64,000 bases of DNA from an uncultured Gemmatimonadota bacterium (GTDB taxonomy: Bacteria; Latescibacterota; UBA2968; UBA8231). How positions within the stretch are numbered: the stretch's first letter is position 1; each line of letters opens with the position of its first letter. Under the pieces are notes generated by a model that saw only the letters and a list, made by a program, of their open reading frames with translations, did no database searches and was not told the origin of the DNA. The DNA is taken from assembly GCA_903893785.1 (NCBI GenBank), contig CAITNQ010000024.1, positions 1 through 64,000 of the forward strand, given 5' to 3'. Position numbers and translations under genes: made by a program. Positions 9,784 through 20,262 of this stretch are shown in pieces.

Positions 9784-12135
9784 TCATGCTGCCTGGCGTG
9801 CCGACCCGCCGGGGAAGCACTCGGCGAACACCTCCGCCAGGTCGTCGACGAGGACGAAACGCAGCTGGCGCACGCTCTCGGGCAGGTCCTCCAGATCCTT
9901 CTCGTTACGACGCGGCAGGACCACGCAGGTCATGCCGGCGCGGTGGGCGGCAAGGATCTTCTCCTTGATCCCGCCCACCGGTAATACCCGACCGCGCAGG
10001 GTCAACTCGCCCGTCATGGCGAGCCCAGCGCGCACCGGCCTGCCAGTCAGCAGAGACAGCAGGGCCGTCGCCACGGTCACGCCGGCCGAAGGGCCGTCTT
10101 TGGGGACGGCCCCGGACGGCAGGTGCACGTGCAGTTCGTGGCGGGCTAGAACGCCACGGGGGATCTGCCATTCATCGGCGTGGGCCCGCAGGTAAGACAG
10201 CGCGATCTGGGCTGACTCTTTCATCACCTCGCCCAGTTTGCCCGTCAGGATCAGGCCCCGTGATCCCTTCATCATCGTGGCTTCGACCAGCATCACCTCG
10301 CCGCCAGCCGGGGTCCAGGCAAGTCCGGCCGCGCTGCCGGGGCTCACCTGGGCATCGGGCACGGTGTGATGGACGCGCTCACGGCCCAGGAAACCGGCCA
10401 GGTCAGCCGCGCTCAGGCCGAGGGGGCCGCTGTTGCCCTCGACGATGCGACGTGCTGCCTTGCGGCACAGGCTGCCCAGTTCGCGCTCCAACTGCCGCAC
10501 GCCGGCTTCCTGCGTGTAGCCCCGCACCACATGCCGAATGGCTTCGTCGTCAATAGTAACGCGGCGGCGGTGAAGTCCGTGCTCGCGCAGTTGGCGCGGC
10601 CACAGGTGGTGCCGCGCGATGGCCACCTTCTCGTCCTCGGTGTACCCGCTCAGCTGGATCACCTCCAGTCGGTCCCGCAGGGCCGGCGGAATGGTGTCCA
10701 GTTGGTTGGCCGTGGCGATGAACGTTACGCGCGACAGATCGAACGGGACGCCGAGGTAGTGATCCAGGAAGGTTGAGTTCTGCTCGGGGTCGAGCACCTC
10801 CAGCAGCGCCGCCGCCGGGTCGCCGCGGAAGTCGGCCCCGACCTTGTCCAACTCGTCCAGCATGAACACGGGATTGCGTGTCCCGGCTTGACGCAGCCCC
10901 TGGATGATCCTTCCGGGAAGGGCCCCGACATAGGTGCGGCGGTGCCCGCGGATCTCAGCCTCGTCGTGGACGCCACCCAGCGAAATGCGGACAAAACGCC
11001 GCCCCAGAGCGCGGGCAATGGACCGGCCCAGCGACGTCTTGCCAACACCGGGCGGGCCCACGAAACAGAACAGCGGCCCGCGCGAATCGCGGCGGAGTTT
11101 GCGCACCGCAATGTACTCCAGAATGCGCTCCTTGATGCGCGTCAGGCCGTCGTGGTCGGCTTCCAGGGTGCGGGCCGCGCGGGCGATATCAACCCGTTCG
11201 GCCGAGGCCCGGGCCCACGGCAGCGCCAACATCCAGTCCAGATAGGTGCGGGCCACGGTGTACTCGGCAGCCCCCGGTTGCATGCGCGCCAATCGCGCCA
11301 GCTCGTTCTCGGCCTCGGTACGGGCCTCGCTCGGGAGGCGAGCGTCTGCTACGCGCTGCCGCAGTTCCGTCACCTCGCGGTCGGTGTCCTCGCCCAGCTC
11401 CTTCTGGATCACGCGGACCTGTTCGCGCAGGAAGTGCTCGCGCTGAGCCTGCCCCACCTCCTGCTGCACCTGATGTTGAATCTTCTGCCCCATCTCAACG
11501 ATCGCTAGTTCCCGGTTCAGCGACAGGGTCAGGCGCTCGAGCCGTCGACGCAGGGAGTCTTCCTGCAGGAGCTCCTGCTTCTCGCTGGTGGGGATGTCCA
11601 GCGCCGAAGCGATCAGGTCGCCCAGTCGCGACGGGGACTTCTCCAGGGACGACGCGGTCGCCTGCAGATCATCCGGCAGACCCGGGGAAAGGGACACCAG
11701 GCGACGGAACTGGGCCGAGAGATTCTGGCTCAGGGCCAGGTCGCGCTGGGTGAGCTCGTCCGGTACCGGCAAAGGTTCGGCGGTAGCCACCAAGAACGCG
11801 CCCTGGTGGCGTATATCGTGGTAGCGTACCCGTCCCACGCCACGGACGACGATCTGCAGGTGCTCGTTGGGTAACCGCACGACCTCGTGGATGCTGGCCA
11901 CCACGCCCACCGAGTGGACCCCGTCGGGGCCGGGGTTCTCTTCGTCGGCGTCGCGCTGGGCCGAGACGCCGATCATCCGATCGCCGTGCAGGGCCTCCTG
12001 CACCAGCTGCAGCGAACCGGGACGCCCTACCAGCAGGCGACTGGAAACACCAGGAAACAGGACCAGGTTGCGCAAGGGCATAACGGCGACCCGCACGGGA
12101 ATCTCGGGGCCCGACCTGGCTGTGGACCGCTCCAT
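9784..12135 (-). CDS. lon: ATP-dependent protease Lon
   Basis: Lon N-domain ([15 protein letters not shown]), [15 protein letters not shown], catalytic [24 protein letters not shown]. Confidence 0.97.
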   Translation of the reverse strand: MERSTARSGPEIPVRVAVMPLRNLVLFPGVSSRLLVGRPGSLQLVQEALHGDRMIGVSAQRDADEENPGPDGVHSVGVVASIHEVVRLPNEHLQIVVRGVGRVRYHDIRHQGAFLVATAEPLPVPDELTQRDLALSQNLSAQFRRLVSLSPGLPDDLQATASSLEKSPSRLGDLIASALDIPTSEKQELLQEDSLRRRLERLTLSLNRELAIVEMGQKIQHQVQQEVGQAQREHFLREQVRVIQKELGEDTDREVTELRQRVADARLPSEARTEAENELARLARMQPGAAEYTVARTYLDWMLALPWARASAERVDIARAARTLEADHDGLTRIKERILEYIAVRKLRRDSRGPLFCFVGPPGVGKTSLGRSIARALGRRFVRISLGGVHDEAEIRGHRRTYVGALPGRIIQGLRQAGTRNPVFMLDELDKVGADFRGDPAAALLEVLDPEQNSTFLDHYLGVPFDLSRVTFIATANQLDTIPPALRDRLEVIQLSGYTEDEKVAIARHHLWPRQLREHGLHRRRVTIDDEAIRHVVRGYTQEAGVRQLERELGSLCRKAARRIVEGNSGPLGLSAADLAGFLGRERVHHTVPDAQVSPGSAAGLAWTPAGGEVMLVEATMMKGSRGLILTGKLGEVMKESAQIALSYLRAHADEWQIPRGVLARHELHVHLPSGAVPKDGPSAGVTVATALLSLLTGRPVRAGLAMTGELTLRGRVLPVGGIKEKILAAHRAGMTCVVLPRRNEKDLEDLPESVRQLRFVLVDDLAEVFAECFPGGSARQAA

Positions 12136-12381
12136 CTCACACCTCACTGGGCATGGCCCCAGCACCCGGAACGGCCAACGGCCGCAGGAGAACCCGGCCG
12201 AAACGGGCGCGGTGGCTGTGCGCGTCAACCACGCTGACTGGAACACTACACTGTCGGGGGATAACAAAGCAAATCCCGTACTGGTGACCGCGCTCACGGC
12301 TCAACTGGCAGTTCCTTGCCACATTGTCATGACAGGCACCCATGGTGGCACGCGGCACGCCACAACGGCATGCGACGGACC

Positions 12382-12413
12382 TTGCTCGATCCCGCCCGGC
12401 GAAGTATACTTCG
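12382..12413 (+). promoter_or_regulatory. sigma70-type promoter TTGCTC-17-TATACT with -10 inside palindrome CGAAGTATACTTCG
   Basis: -35 12382-12387; -10 12405-12410; perfect 14-bp palindrome 12400-12413. Confidence 0.5.
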
Positions 12414-12494
12414 GAGAATTATCACCGACCGGCGCCGGGCCACGGGGACAGCAGTCCAACGTGTCCGCTTCTGTTACCGCAAAGGGTCAGCGGC

Positions 12495-14003
12495 ATGTTC
12501 AGTTTCCTGCGGCGCAGGGGTAGCGACGAACGGGATTTCGACCTCAATCAGGAGATCGAGAAGCTCAACGCGATCGGCCCGCCGTCGGCCCTGGTAGTGC
12601 TGCTGCCGGACTCCAGTGGCGGGCAGAAGGAGGACCTCGGCCGGGCTTACTTCCTGCGGCGCGACAGCCGGCTGTACACTGAGGCCGGGTGCATCTACGT
12701 CACCACCCCCGACAACCTGAAGATCGCCGGCGAGCAGCTGCTCAATTCGCGGCTGGTATCGCTGCAGTTCTTCGAGCGACGGGTTCCCTACCGAATCCGC
12801 TGCCGGATCGTGGGCCGTTTCCGGCTGCTGCCGGAGGTGGTCGAGAGCCTGGATTTCGTGGCTCGCTCGGCCGTGAAGCTGCAGCTGGTGGGGCCCATTC
12901 GCAAGGAAGACAAGCGCCAGTTCTACCGGTACAATACCAAAAACTACGGTGATGGCCGCGTCCCGCTGACCACCCACGTCACCTTCGACACGTACATCCA
13001 GGCCACCACGCAGGAGTTCCCGGAGCACGGGGCTGCCCCGGCCCTGTTGACCGATCTACAGCTCCGTCCGTACAACCCCACCGTCCAGCCGGAGCCGTTC
13101 AGCCCACGACAGGCCATCGCGGCCTTCCGCGAGGCCATGCTGGAGCGCCCGCCGCACGAACGCAGCGTCACGGTCACCAAGATCCGGCGCGAGGATGCAC
13201 CGGGGATCGCGCGCCGCCGCAACGAGCAAACGGCCCTCGGCGAAATCCACGTCCTGGGTCTGGAGATGGAGTCGCTGCGGGATGTGGTGTACCTGAAGAA
13301 ATCGGCCAAGGCCGCCGGCCGGAAAACCCGCGAGACGTCGCACAACCTGCACCAGGGCGACACCATCGTGGTGAACTACGTGCACGAGCGCAAGCACTTC
13401 CAGATCGCCTGCGCGGTGATGGAGACGCGCACCCAGAACGACGTGGTGCGCCCGTTGCACCACCCCATCGAGGAACCGGGTCTACGCGTCGAGTTGGTCA
13501 ACTACAGCGTTGGCGGCGCGCTGGTGGAGAGCAGCCCGCAGTTGCTGCGATTCCTGCTGGGCGACACGTGCCCTCCCAAGGCAGACCGCGAAGTCGAGTT
13601 CTCAGGACCCGTGTGGCAGCGGGCCTTTGAGCGCCTGCGGCGCCCCATGCTGCATCTCACGCTGTATCCGCTGCGGCACTTCCCCGAAGCCCTGCGGCGT
13701 TTCGAGCCTGAACTGCCGGCCAAGATCCAGCTGATCTGCCAGGTAGTCCGCTCGGTGTCGCGCACCATCGGCGACCGACGGGTGCTCCAGCATGGGCTGC
13801 AGTTCGCGTACGAACCCCAGGGCGTCGCGGTCCGCGAAGGCGACATCGTCGACTGGCGCTGGACGCAGCACATCCGCGACAACGAGCACTTGATCCGCAT
13901 CCACAGCTGCCTGAACCAGCTCTACGGTTTCCTGGAGACACAGAGCTTGGCGGCGGGCGGATCCAGGCGCCCCAGGCGCGCGACGGCCGCCGCCACCGAC
14001 TGA
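12495..14003 (+). CDS. PilZ-like domain protein (putative c-di-GMP effector)
   Basis: KRQFYRY followed later by NYSVGGALVES, resembling the PilZ RxxxR...(D/N)xSxxG pattern; rest not recognised. Confidence 0.5.
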   Translation: MFSFLRRRGSDERDFDLNQEIEKLNAIGPPSALVVLLPDSSGGQKEDLGRAYFLRRDSRLYTEAGCIYVTTPDNLKIAGEQLLNSRLVSLQFFERRVPYRIRCRIVGRFRLLPEVVESLDFVARSAVKLQLVGPIRKEDKRQFYRYNTKNYGDGRVPLTTHVTFDTYIQATTQEFPEHGAAPALLTDLQLRPYNPTVQPEPFSPRQAIAAFREAMLERPPHERSVTVTKIRREDAPGIARRRNEQTALGEIHVLGLEMESLRDVVYLKKSAKAAGRKTRETSHNLHQGDTIVVNYVHERKHFQIACAVMETRTQNDVVRPLHHPIEEPGLRVELVNYSVGGALVESSPQLLRFLLGDTCPPKADREVEFSGPVWQRAFERLRRPMLHLTLYPLRHFPEALRRFEPELPAKIQLICQVVRSVSRTIGDRRVLQHGLQFAYEPQGVAVREGDIVDWRWTQHIRDNEHLIRIHSCLNQLYGFLETQSLAAGGSRRPRRATAAATD

Positions 14004-14037
14004 ACCGGCATCGCGGCCAACGGGTTCGCCCTCGTCG

Positions 14038-15450
14038 TCAGCTACCCTCTTCGCGCCGTTTGGCCGCTGCCACCCGGTCGCGGAATGCCGCCTTGACTTT
14101 CTCGTCGACGAACTTGTGCCGCTGTTCCGAGACCCGCTGCTGCACCGACGCCAGCAACCGTTCGTCCTTCAGCTTCTCGTCTTCCGGTTTGGTGTCCTCG
14201 TGGAAGCGCTGGTTAAGGGCCACCAGCAGCTTGCTGTATGTTACGTGGTTCTCGGCTCCCGGATGGAGCGCAAACGGTGGGTTGAAGTGCAGTCCGCGGT
14301 CAGCCGTACGGCGCTGGCGCTCCTCGACCAGATCGCGCGGGAAGAGCCGGAACTGGCAGCGCCAGCGTCCCCGCAGCTCAACCGCCCGGTGCAGCAGCAA
14401 CGGCAGGTACACATCCTCCTCCTTACCCGCCTTGGCGGGAAAGGAGCGCACGATGCTCTCCTTGATCTCGTCGGTCACCTTGAAGAAGAGCAGAAACCCC
14501 AAGGAGTTGTTGACGGCACGCACGTGCTCGTTGGGGTTGCGGATCACGCCCGCGGTGATCGAGTCGTGCTCAATACCCTCCAGCAGATTGGTCTCTATCA
14601 GCACGGTCACGTCGCCGAGGTTGCCGAAATCGTCCAGGACCACCGGGGTAATGACCTTGACGCCCTCGCGAGTCAGGTACCGGTCCAGAGGATCCCGGAT
14701 GGAGGCGAAGAAATTGCCTTGGGCGCTCTTGTGATTCCACACTGCGCCGTTGGGCACGACGTACAGGCGAGCGGCGCTCGCGTAACGCGCCAGCACATCA
14801 CGCCGCACACTGCCCGGCCCGCGCGGGAAGGCGGTCACCGCATCGATGCGCACCTCGATGATGTCTTCACCCGCTACCTGCAGGTGCTTGGGCAGCTTCT
14901 CGGCATCCTCGCGCGAACCCACCCACGGCCGGTCGGGCCGCTCCGGGTTCTCGGCGACGAAGAAGCTCTTGCGCAGGAAGACACCGCGGCCGGCAAAAAG
15001 AACCGGACGGTCGGCGCCGGGAGCCAGCATGGTGAAGGAAACCTGGAACTGCTCCCCCGGCCGCAACATGCGATCGGCAGGCTCGAAACTGCCGCCGCTC
15101 AACCCGCGCGGCGCAGTGACGAGCAGGACCGGGTGCGGCTCTTCGGCGAAACGCCGCACGACAAACCCGCGGACAAAGCCCCGCCCGCGTCCATGCTCGA
15201 CCGACTCCATCATCATGCGCGGACGGTGTATTTCGGCCGTCACGTCGCCTCCCTTGAACCCTCCGAAGACGGACACCAACGCCTGCGTCTGGGTGATGGC
15301 TTCCGCGTGGGCGAAGACCCTGGGCGCGGCCGCCCCCTCTGCCTTGGTTGCACCGTCAGCTACCGGACCCTCGGGTACGGGCCCTGCCGCACCCTGGGCA
15401 GGACCATCGGGCTCAGGCGCCCCCGCCGCATTGCCGCTCACCTTGGCCAT
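14038..15450 (-). CDS. Uncharacterized conserved-looking protein
   Basis: Long ORF from MAKVSGN; Pro/Ala/Gly-rich N-terminus then globular; no family recognised. Confidence 0.7.
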   Translation of the reverse strand: MAKVSGNAAGAPEPDGPAQGAAGPVPEGPVADGATKAEGAAAPRVFAHAEAITQTQALVSVFGGFKGGDVTAEIHRPRMMMESVEHGRGRGFVRGFVVRRFAEEPHPVLLVTAPRGLSGGSFEPADRMLRPGEQFQVSFTMLAPGADRPVLFAGRGVFLRKSFFVAENPERPDRPWVGSREDAEKLPKHLQVAGEDIIEVRIDAVTAFPRGPGSVRRDVLARYASAARLYVVPNGAVWNHKSAQGNFFASIRDPLDRYLTREGVKVITPVVLDDFGNLGDVTVLIETNLLEGIEHDSITAGVIRNPNEHVRAVNNSLGFLLFFKVTDEIKESIVRSFPAKAGKEEDVYLPLLLHRAVELRGRWRCQFRLFPRDLVEERQRRTADRGLHFNPPFALHPGAENHVTYSKLLVALNQRFHEDTKPEDEKLKDERLLASVQQRVSEQRHKFVDEKVKAAFRDRVAAAKRREEGS

Positions 15451-15609
15451 ACCCACCTCCTCATTGCCACAGCTGTGGGTCTGCGCCGGCGCAGTGGGAA
15501 CCCGCCCCGCAGACACCCCTCGCACCGTCAGGTCGACCAGCACCGCCGCGGTCCGCCGCATCCGCACCGGGCATCTGCCGCCCTGCTGCGGCGGCGCGAC
15601 GCCGCCCTC

Positions 15610-16965
15610 TCATGCCCCTTCGAGGGCCAGTTCAGCCACCACCTCACAATGGGGCGTCTGTGGGAACAGATCCACGGGACGCCACCGACGGACGCGATAG
15701 CCTGCCAGCGCCAGCCGGCCCACATCGACGGCCAGGGTGGTGGCGTTGCAGGAGACATACAGGATGCGCGGCGGGCGCAGAGCGGCCAGCGCCGCCGCCG
15801 CCCGTTCATGCATACCTGCCCGGGGCGGGTCAACGATCGCCAACGGGAACGCCTCGTGCGCCAACCCGGGTAGCACGGTCTCCACCGCACCCTCGAGAAA
15901 TATACAGTTGCCAATGCCGTTGCGGTGGGCGTTGCCCCGGGCATCGGCCACCGCCTCCGGCACAGACTCGATACCACACACCTGACCGGCGCCCCGGGCC
16001 AGCTGCAAACCCACCCCGCCGGCGCCGCAGTACAGATCCAGGATCCTCGCCCCCCGCACATCGCCAGCCCAGTCGCAGACCAGCCGGTAGAGCTGCTCCG
16101 TCTGCCGGGTGTTGGTCTGCAGGAATGACTTGGGCGAAATCTGGTAGTCAATGCCGTTGCACCGTTCGACGATCGCTCCGGTGCCGTGCGCGAGGGCCAC
16201 GCCCTGGCCCATGGCGACCTGGGCCTTACCCTCGTGCAGGGCCGTGACCCAGGTGGTGATGGCCTGGACTTGGGCCAGAACGCGCTCGGCGAGGCTATCC
16301 ACACCCGCATGTGGGTACGCACCCACCACGAGGTTAACCAGGTGTTCGCCGCTGGATTTGGCGTCGCGTACGGTCAGGAACCGCAGCACGCCCACGTGTC
16401 TTCGCAGGTCGTAAACGGGCAGCTCCAGTTCGGGCGCAGCACGCCGGACTGCGTTGACGATCGCGATCGACGTAGTCGACTGCAGCATGCAGCGTTCGGT
16501 GTTTATCAGCCGGTTGAAGCTGCCGCGCGCATGCAGGCCCAATTGGAACTCCCCCTCCCTGCTGCGGCCGAAGGCAAACTCCATCTTGTTGCGGTAGAAG
16601 AATTCGTCCGGGCTCGGAAGGATAGGCTCGGGGTCCGGCAGCGGCACGTCGGCACTCTGCAATGCCGTGGCCACCATGCTGGCTTTCAGACTCAACTGGT
16701 CCGCATAGCGCACCTCCTGCCACCGGCAGCCACCACAGACGCCGAACGCCGGGCACAACGGCGCGCGGCGCGCCACGGTCTCCTCCTGCCGCGCGATTAC
16801 CTGCGCCAGCGTAACCCCGCGGCGCCGACCGAATACGCGCGCCACGACCCGATCACCGGGGACAGCTCGCGCCACATGGAACTGCCGACCGCCGGACTCA
16901 GCCCACCCGTCGCCGTCCGGCGTTATCGCCCCGATGCTCAACTCGATCTCTGTGCCGCTCCGCAA
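15610..16965 (-). CDS. RumA/RlmD-type rRNA (uracil-C5)-methyltransferase
   Basis: N-terminal TRAM-like domain; Fe-S motif CPAFGVCGGCRWQ; ILDLYCGAGGVGLQLA; VDPPRAG; ILYVSCNATTLAVD. Confidence 0.93.
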   Translation of the reverse strand: MRSGTEIELSIGAITPDGDGWAESGGRQFHVARAVPGDRVVARVFGRRRGVTLAQVIARQEETVARRAPLCPAFGVCGGCRWQEVRYADQLSLKASMVATALQSADVPLPDPEPILPSPDEFFYRNKMEFAFGRSREGEFQLGLHARGSFNRLINTERCMLQSTTSIAIVNAVRRAAPELELPVYDLRRHVGVLRFLTVRDAKSSGEHLVNLVVGAYPHAGVDSLAERVLAQVQAITTWVTALHEGKAQVAMGQGVALAHGTGAIVERCNGIDYQISPKSFLQTNTRQTEQLYRLVCDWAGDVRGARILDLYCGAGGVGLQLARGAGQVCGIESVPEAVADARGNAHRNGIGNCIFLEGAVETVLPGLAHEAFPLAIVDPPRAGMHERAAAALAALRPPRILYVSCNATTLAVDVGRLALAGYRVRRWRPVDLFPQTPHCEVVAELALEGA

Positions 16966-17033
16966 AGCTTGCTCCCGCTCTGAACCGCGCGACGCTCACC
17001 GGTCTACCTCTCCGCCCCACATTCACTACCACC

Positions 17034-17072
17034 AAAAAACAAGACGAGGCAGGTAGCAAGCCCTGCCCCGTC
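17034..17072 (-). terminator. Intrinsic terminator after rplQ
   Basis: 11-bp stem GACGGGGCAGG/CCTGCCTCGTC (one G-U) then TTGTTTTTT. Confidence 0.85.
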
Positions 17073-17101
17073 CCCTGTTACCTCTCCGACTCCCGTCCTG
17101 C

Positions 17102-17548
17102 TCAGCTCTCAGTCGACCCCGACTGCGCTTCGCCCGTCTGCGCTGCCGCCGGTTCAGACTCTGTCGTCGTTGGGGTCGCTTTGCGCTTGGCCGCCCGATC
17201 GACGAGTTCAATGAGGCTCATCGGCGCCCCGTCGCCTTGCCGAGGCCCAACCTTGATGATCCGCGTATAGCCGCCATTACGGCTCTGGTAGCGAGGCGCG
17301 ATCTCGCTGAACAACTTCGCCACCACCTCTTTGTTGGCGATCACCCGCAGGACCTGCCGCCGCGCGTGCAGGTCGTTGCGCTTCGCAAAGGTGATCATGT
17401 GCTCAGCCACACGCCGCAGCTCCTTGGCGCGCGCATCGGTGGTGCTAATCACCTCATGGTCCATCAGCGAGGTGACCAGATTGGCCAGCATGGCCTTCCG
17501 GTGGGAATGCTGTCGCTGGAGCTTCGCTACTCGCTTACCGTGTCGCAT
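17102..17548 (-). CDS. rplQ: 50S ribosomal protein L17
   Basis: [46 protein letters not shown]. Confidence 0.98.
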   Translation of the reverse strand: MRHGKRVAKLQRQHSHRKAMLANLVTSLMDHEVISTTDARAKELRRVAEHMITFAKRNDLHARRQVLRVIANKEVVAKLFSEIAPRYQSRNGGYTRIIKVGPRQGDGAPMSLIELVDRAAKRKATPTTTESEPAAAQTGEAQSGSTES

Positions 17549-17566
17549 ACCGCATCAGTACCCCGG

Positions 17567-18583
17567 TTAGAATTCCTCAGCCAGTGGAATGGCAACTTCC
17601 TCATCCACCTCGACGTTCTCGTACGGCTTGATGTCCATCCCCCACACCAGGTTGAGCTTCACCAGGATCTCGCCCAACTCGGTCAGGGATTTGCGTCCGA
17701 AGTTGCGGTACTTCAGCATGTCCGATTCGCTCTTGGAGACCAGATCACGCAGGTGCGTGATCCCAGCCGCCCGCAAGCAGTTCGCAGAGCGCACCGACAA
17801 TTCCAGCTCTTCCACCGGCATGGCCAGCAGACGCGCCACGCGCTTCGTCTCTTCGTCTACGGTCCGTTCCTGCGCCGCTTCCGGCTCGCCCTCGAAGTGA
17901 ATGAACAGGGCCAGATGCTCGGTGAGAATCCGAGCCGCCTGCGCCATCGCCTCTTCCGGCTTCACGGCGCCGTTGGTCCACACCTGTAGCGTCAGACGGT
18001 CATAGTCCGTCCGCCGGCCCACGCGCGCGTTCTCAGTGTCGTATTGGACTCTGAGAACCGGCGAATAATTGGCGTCTAGCGGGATGGTCCCGATGGGCTG
18101 CTCCGGCGAGCGATTCTCCTCGGCAAACACGTACCCACGCCCTACCCCGACAGTCAGATCCATGGAAAGCGACCCGCCCGCATTCAGAGTGGCAATGTGT
18201 TTGTCGGGGTTCATCACCTGCACCGACGCGTCCACGGCCAGGTCCCTGGCCAGGAGAGGACCCTCTGTCTTTCGATCCACGCGCAGAACCCGTTCGTCGG
18301 TGCCATGATACCGAATGGCGACTTCCTTCAGGTTCAGGATGATCTCCGGAACATCCTCCCGCACGCCATCGACAACGGAGAACTCGTGCTGCACGCCCTC
18401 GATGGCGACCCGCTTGATGGCCGCCCCTTGAATCGAGGCTAGCAGGGCGCGCCTCAGAGCGTGGCCCAGGGTGACCCCATAGCCCCGCTCCAAAGGCTGC
18501 ACCACGAACTTTCCGTACGTCTCGCTGAGGGTCTCCTGGTCGATCTCGACCAGCCTCGGCATCTGGAGGCCTTCTAACGTCAT
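17567..18583 (-). CDS. rpoA: RNA polymerase subunit alpha
   Basis: FVVQPLERGYGVTLGHALRRALLASIQGAA; C-terminal RNFGRKSLTELGEILVKLNL. Confidence 0.99.
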   Translation of the reverse strand: MTLEGLQMPRLVEIDQETLSETYGKFVVQPLERGYGVTLGHALRRALLASIQGAAIKRVAIEGVQHEFSVVDGVREDVPEIILNLKEVAIRYHGTDERVLRVDRKTEGPLLARDLAVDASVQVMNPDKHIATLNAGGSLSMDLTVGVGRGYVFAEENRSPEQPIGTIPLDANYSPVLRVQYDTENARVGRRTDYDRLTLQVWTNGAVKPEEAMAQAARILTEHLALFIHFEGEPEAAQERTVDEETKRVARLLAMPVEELELSVRSANCLRAAGITHLRDLVSKSESDMLKYRNFGRKSLTELGEILVKLNLVWGMDIKPYENVEVDEEVAIPLAEEF

Positions 18584-18641
18584 AAAGCACCTTGCTCCCG
18601 GTGATACCTGCCTTGACCGCTACGCGCTCAATCCCGAAGCA

Positions 18642-19268
18642 TCACACGCGCGAGTAGAACTCCACCACCAGTTGCTCGTTCGCCAACGTGGGGATGTCTT
18701 CGCGGTTGGGCTGTCCCAGGACTGTGCCCGACAGGTTGACCTTGTCAACCGACAGCCAGGGCACGACTTCCCGCGAGCGGCGCAGTGACTCGTGAACACA
18801 CTCGAGCTGCCGACTGGCTTCGGCGATTTGGATCACGTCACCGGTACGAGCCAAGAACGACGGGATGTTCACGCGCCGACCATTCACCGTCACGTGGTTG
18901 TGGCGCACCAACTGACGGGCCGCCTTACGGGAAGCGGCGAAACCCAGGCGGAACACCAAGTTGTCCAGACGACTCTCGAGGAGCCGCAGCAACAGAGTGC
19001 CGCTCACGCCCGGAAGACGCACGGCTTCGTGATAGTAGCCGCGGAACTGACCTTCACGGATCCCGTAGATCCGGGCCAGCTTCTGCTTCGCGCGCAGCTG
19101 CACGCTGTAGTCCGATTGCTTGCGCCGCATGCCCTGGCCGTGCTGCCCAGGAGCGTAACTTCGGCGCTCAAACGCGCACTTTTCCAGGTTGCAGCGCTCA
19201 CCCTTCAGGAACAGCTTGGCGCCTTCGCGGCGGCAATAACGGCAGTTCGGCCCGACATACCTGCTCAT
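18642..19268 (-). CDS. rpsD: 30S ribosomal protein S4 (zinc-binding form)
   Basis: CRYCRREGAKLFLKGERCNLEKCAFERRSYAPGQHG. Confidence 0.99.
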   Translation of the reverse strand: MSRYVGPNCRYCRREGAKLFLKGERCNLEKCAFERRSYAPGQHGQGMRRKQSDYSVQLRAKQKLARIYGIREGQFRGYYHEAVRLPGVSGTLLLRLLESRLDNLVFRLGFAASRKAARQLVRHNHVTVNGRRVNIPSFLARTGDVIQIAEASRQLECVHESLRRSREVVPWLSVDKVNLSGTVLGQPNREDIPTLANEQLVVEFYSRV

Positions 19269-19281
19269 TCTGCGAATCTCC

Positions 19282-19674
19282 TTACACGCGACGGCGTTTG
19301 GGCGGCCGGCAGCCGTTGTGAGGGATCGGGGTCACGTCGCGGATCGCGGAGATCTCCAGCCCCGCGCTCTGCAAGGCTCTGATGGCCGACTCGCGGCCAA
19401 CACCAGGGCCCTTGACCCACACCTCCACCCGGCGCAGCCCCATGCTCATGGCTTCCTGAGCCGCCTTCTCCGCCGCGATCTGACCGGCAAAGGGAGTCGA
19501 CTTGCGGCTGCCCTTGATGCTCATCTTCCCCGGCGTCGACCAGGAGATGACATTGCCCTGCATGTCGGTCAGGGTGATGATGGTGTTGTTGAAGCTCGCC
19601 AGGATATGCGCGACCCCGACTGCTTCTACCTGTTTCGCCTTTTTGCGCCGGCGGCGCGATCTCTCAGGTGGCAA
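19282..19674 (-). CDS. rpsK: 30S ribosomal protein S11
   Basis: [53 protein letters not shown]. Confidence 0.99.
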   Translation of the reverse strand: MPPERSRRRRKKAKQVEAVGVAHILASFNNTIITLTDMQGNVISWSTPGKMSIKGSRKSTPFAGQIAAEKAAQEAMSMGLRRVEVWVKGPGVGRESAIRALQSAGLEISAIRDVTPIPHNGCRPPKRRRV

Positions 19675-19723
19675 GTGCGTGTCCCTCAGCGTTAGTCTGT
19701 GACTGGAAAGCTACAGGCGGCGG

Positions 19724-20107
19724 TTACTTCGGCGCCGGGGCGCGTTTCTTGCCGGCGATGGTACGACGCGGACCTTTACGCGTACGGGCATTCGTTTTGG
19801 TACGCTGCCCACGCGCAGGCAGACCTCGCCGGTGGCGCAAACCCCGATAGCAGCCGACATCCATCAGCCGCTTGATGTTCATGTTCACTTCACCGCGCAG
19901 ACTGCCCTCGACCTTGTACGCCGTCTCAATGATGCTGCGCAACTGGTTGACCTGTTCCTCGGTCAACTGATGAATGCGCGTCTGCGGGTCGATTCGCGCC
20001 TGGGAAACAATCTTGGCGGCCGTGGTGTGACCGATACCATAAATGCTGGTCAGGCCGATCTCCACGCGCTTGTCACGCGGCAAGTCTACTCCTGCGATAC
20101 GTGCCAA
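19724..20107 (-). CDS. rpsM: 30S ribosomal protein S13
   Basis: [30 protein letters not shown]...[26 protein letters not shown]. Confidence 0.99.
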   Translation of the reverse strand: MARIAGVDLPRDKRVEIGLTSIYGIGHTTAAKIVSQARIDPQTRIHQLTEEQVNQLRSIIETAYKVEGSLRGEVNMNIKRLMDVGCYRGLRHRRGLPARGQRTKTNARTRKGPRRTIAGKKRAPAPK

Positions 20108-20119
20108 TGGCGACGCTCC

Positions 20120-20236
20120 TTAACCTTGTCTCTGCTTGTGCCTGGGGTTGCGTTTGCAGATCACCCGCACGATGCCATGCCTGCGGATGATTTTGCATTC
20201 CGAACACCGCTTGCCGATCGATGCCTGGACTTTCAC
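20120..20236 (-). CDS. rpmJ: 50S ribosomal protein L36, GTG start (absent from ORF track)
   Basis: [38 protein letters not shown], 38 aa. Confidence 0.97.
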   Translation of the reverse strand: MKVQASIGKRCSECKIIRRHGIVRVICKRNPRHKQRQG

Positions 20237-20262
20237 CTATATGCTCCGCGTTCGTGCGGGGA

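Noticed and set aside
12305-12345. TGGCAGTTCCTTGCCA as a sigma54 promoter near lon
   Set aside because: GG-to-GC spacing is 9, not 10; it is a short inverted repeat instead
14116-15873. 585-aa plus-strand ORF opposite the unknown protein
   Set aside because: His/Arg/Gln-rich shadow composition and overlap with two minus-strand genes; not fully excluded but less likely
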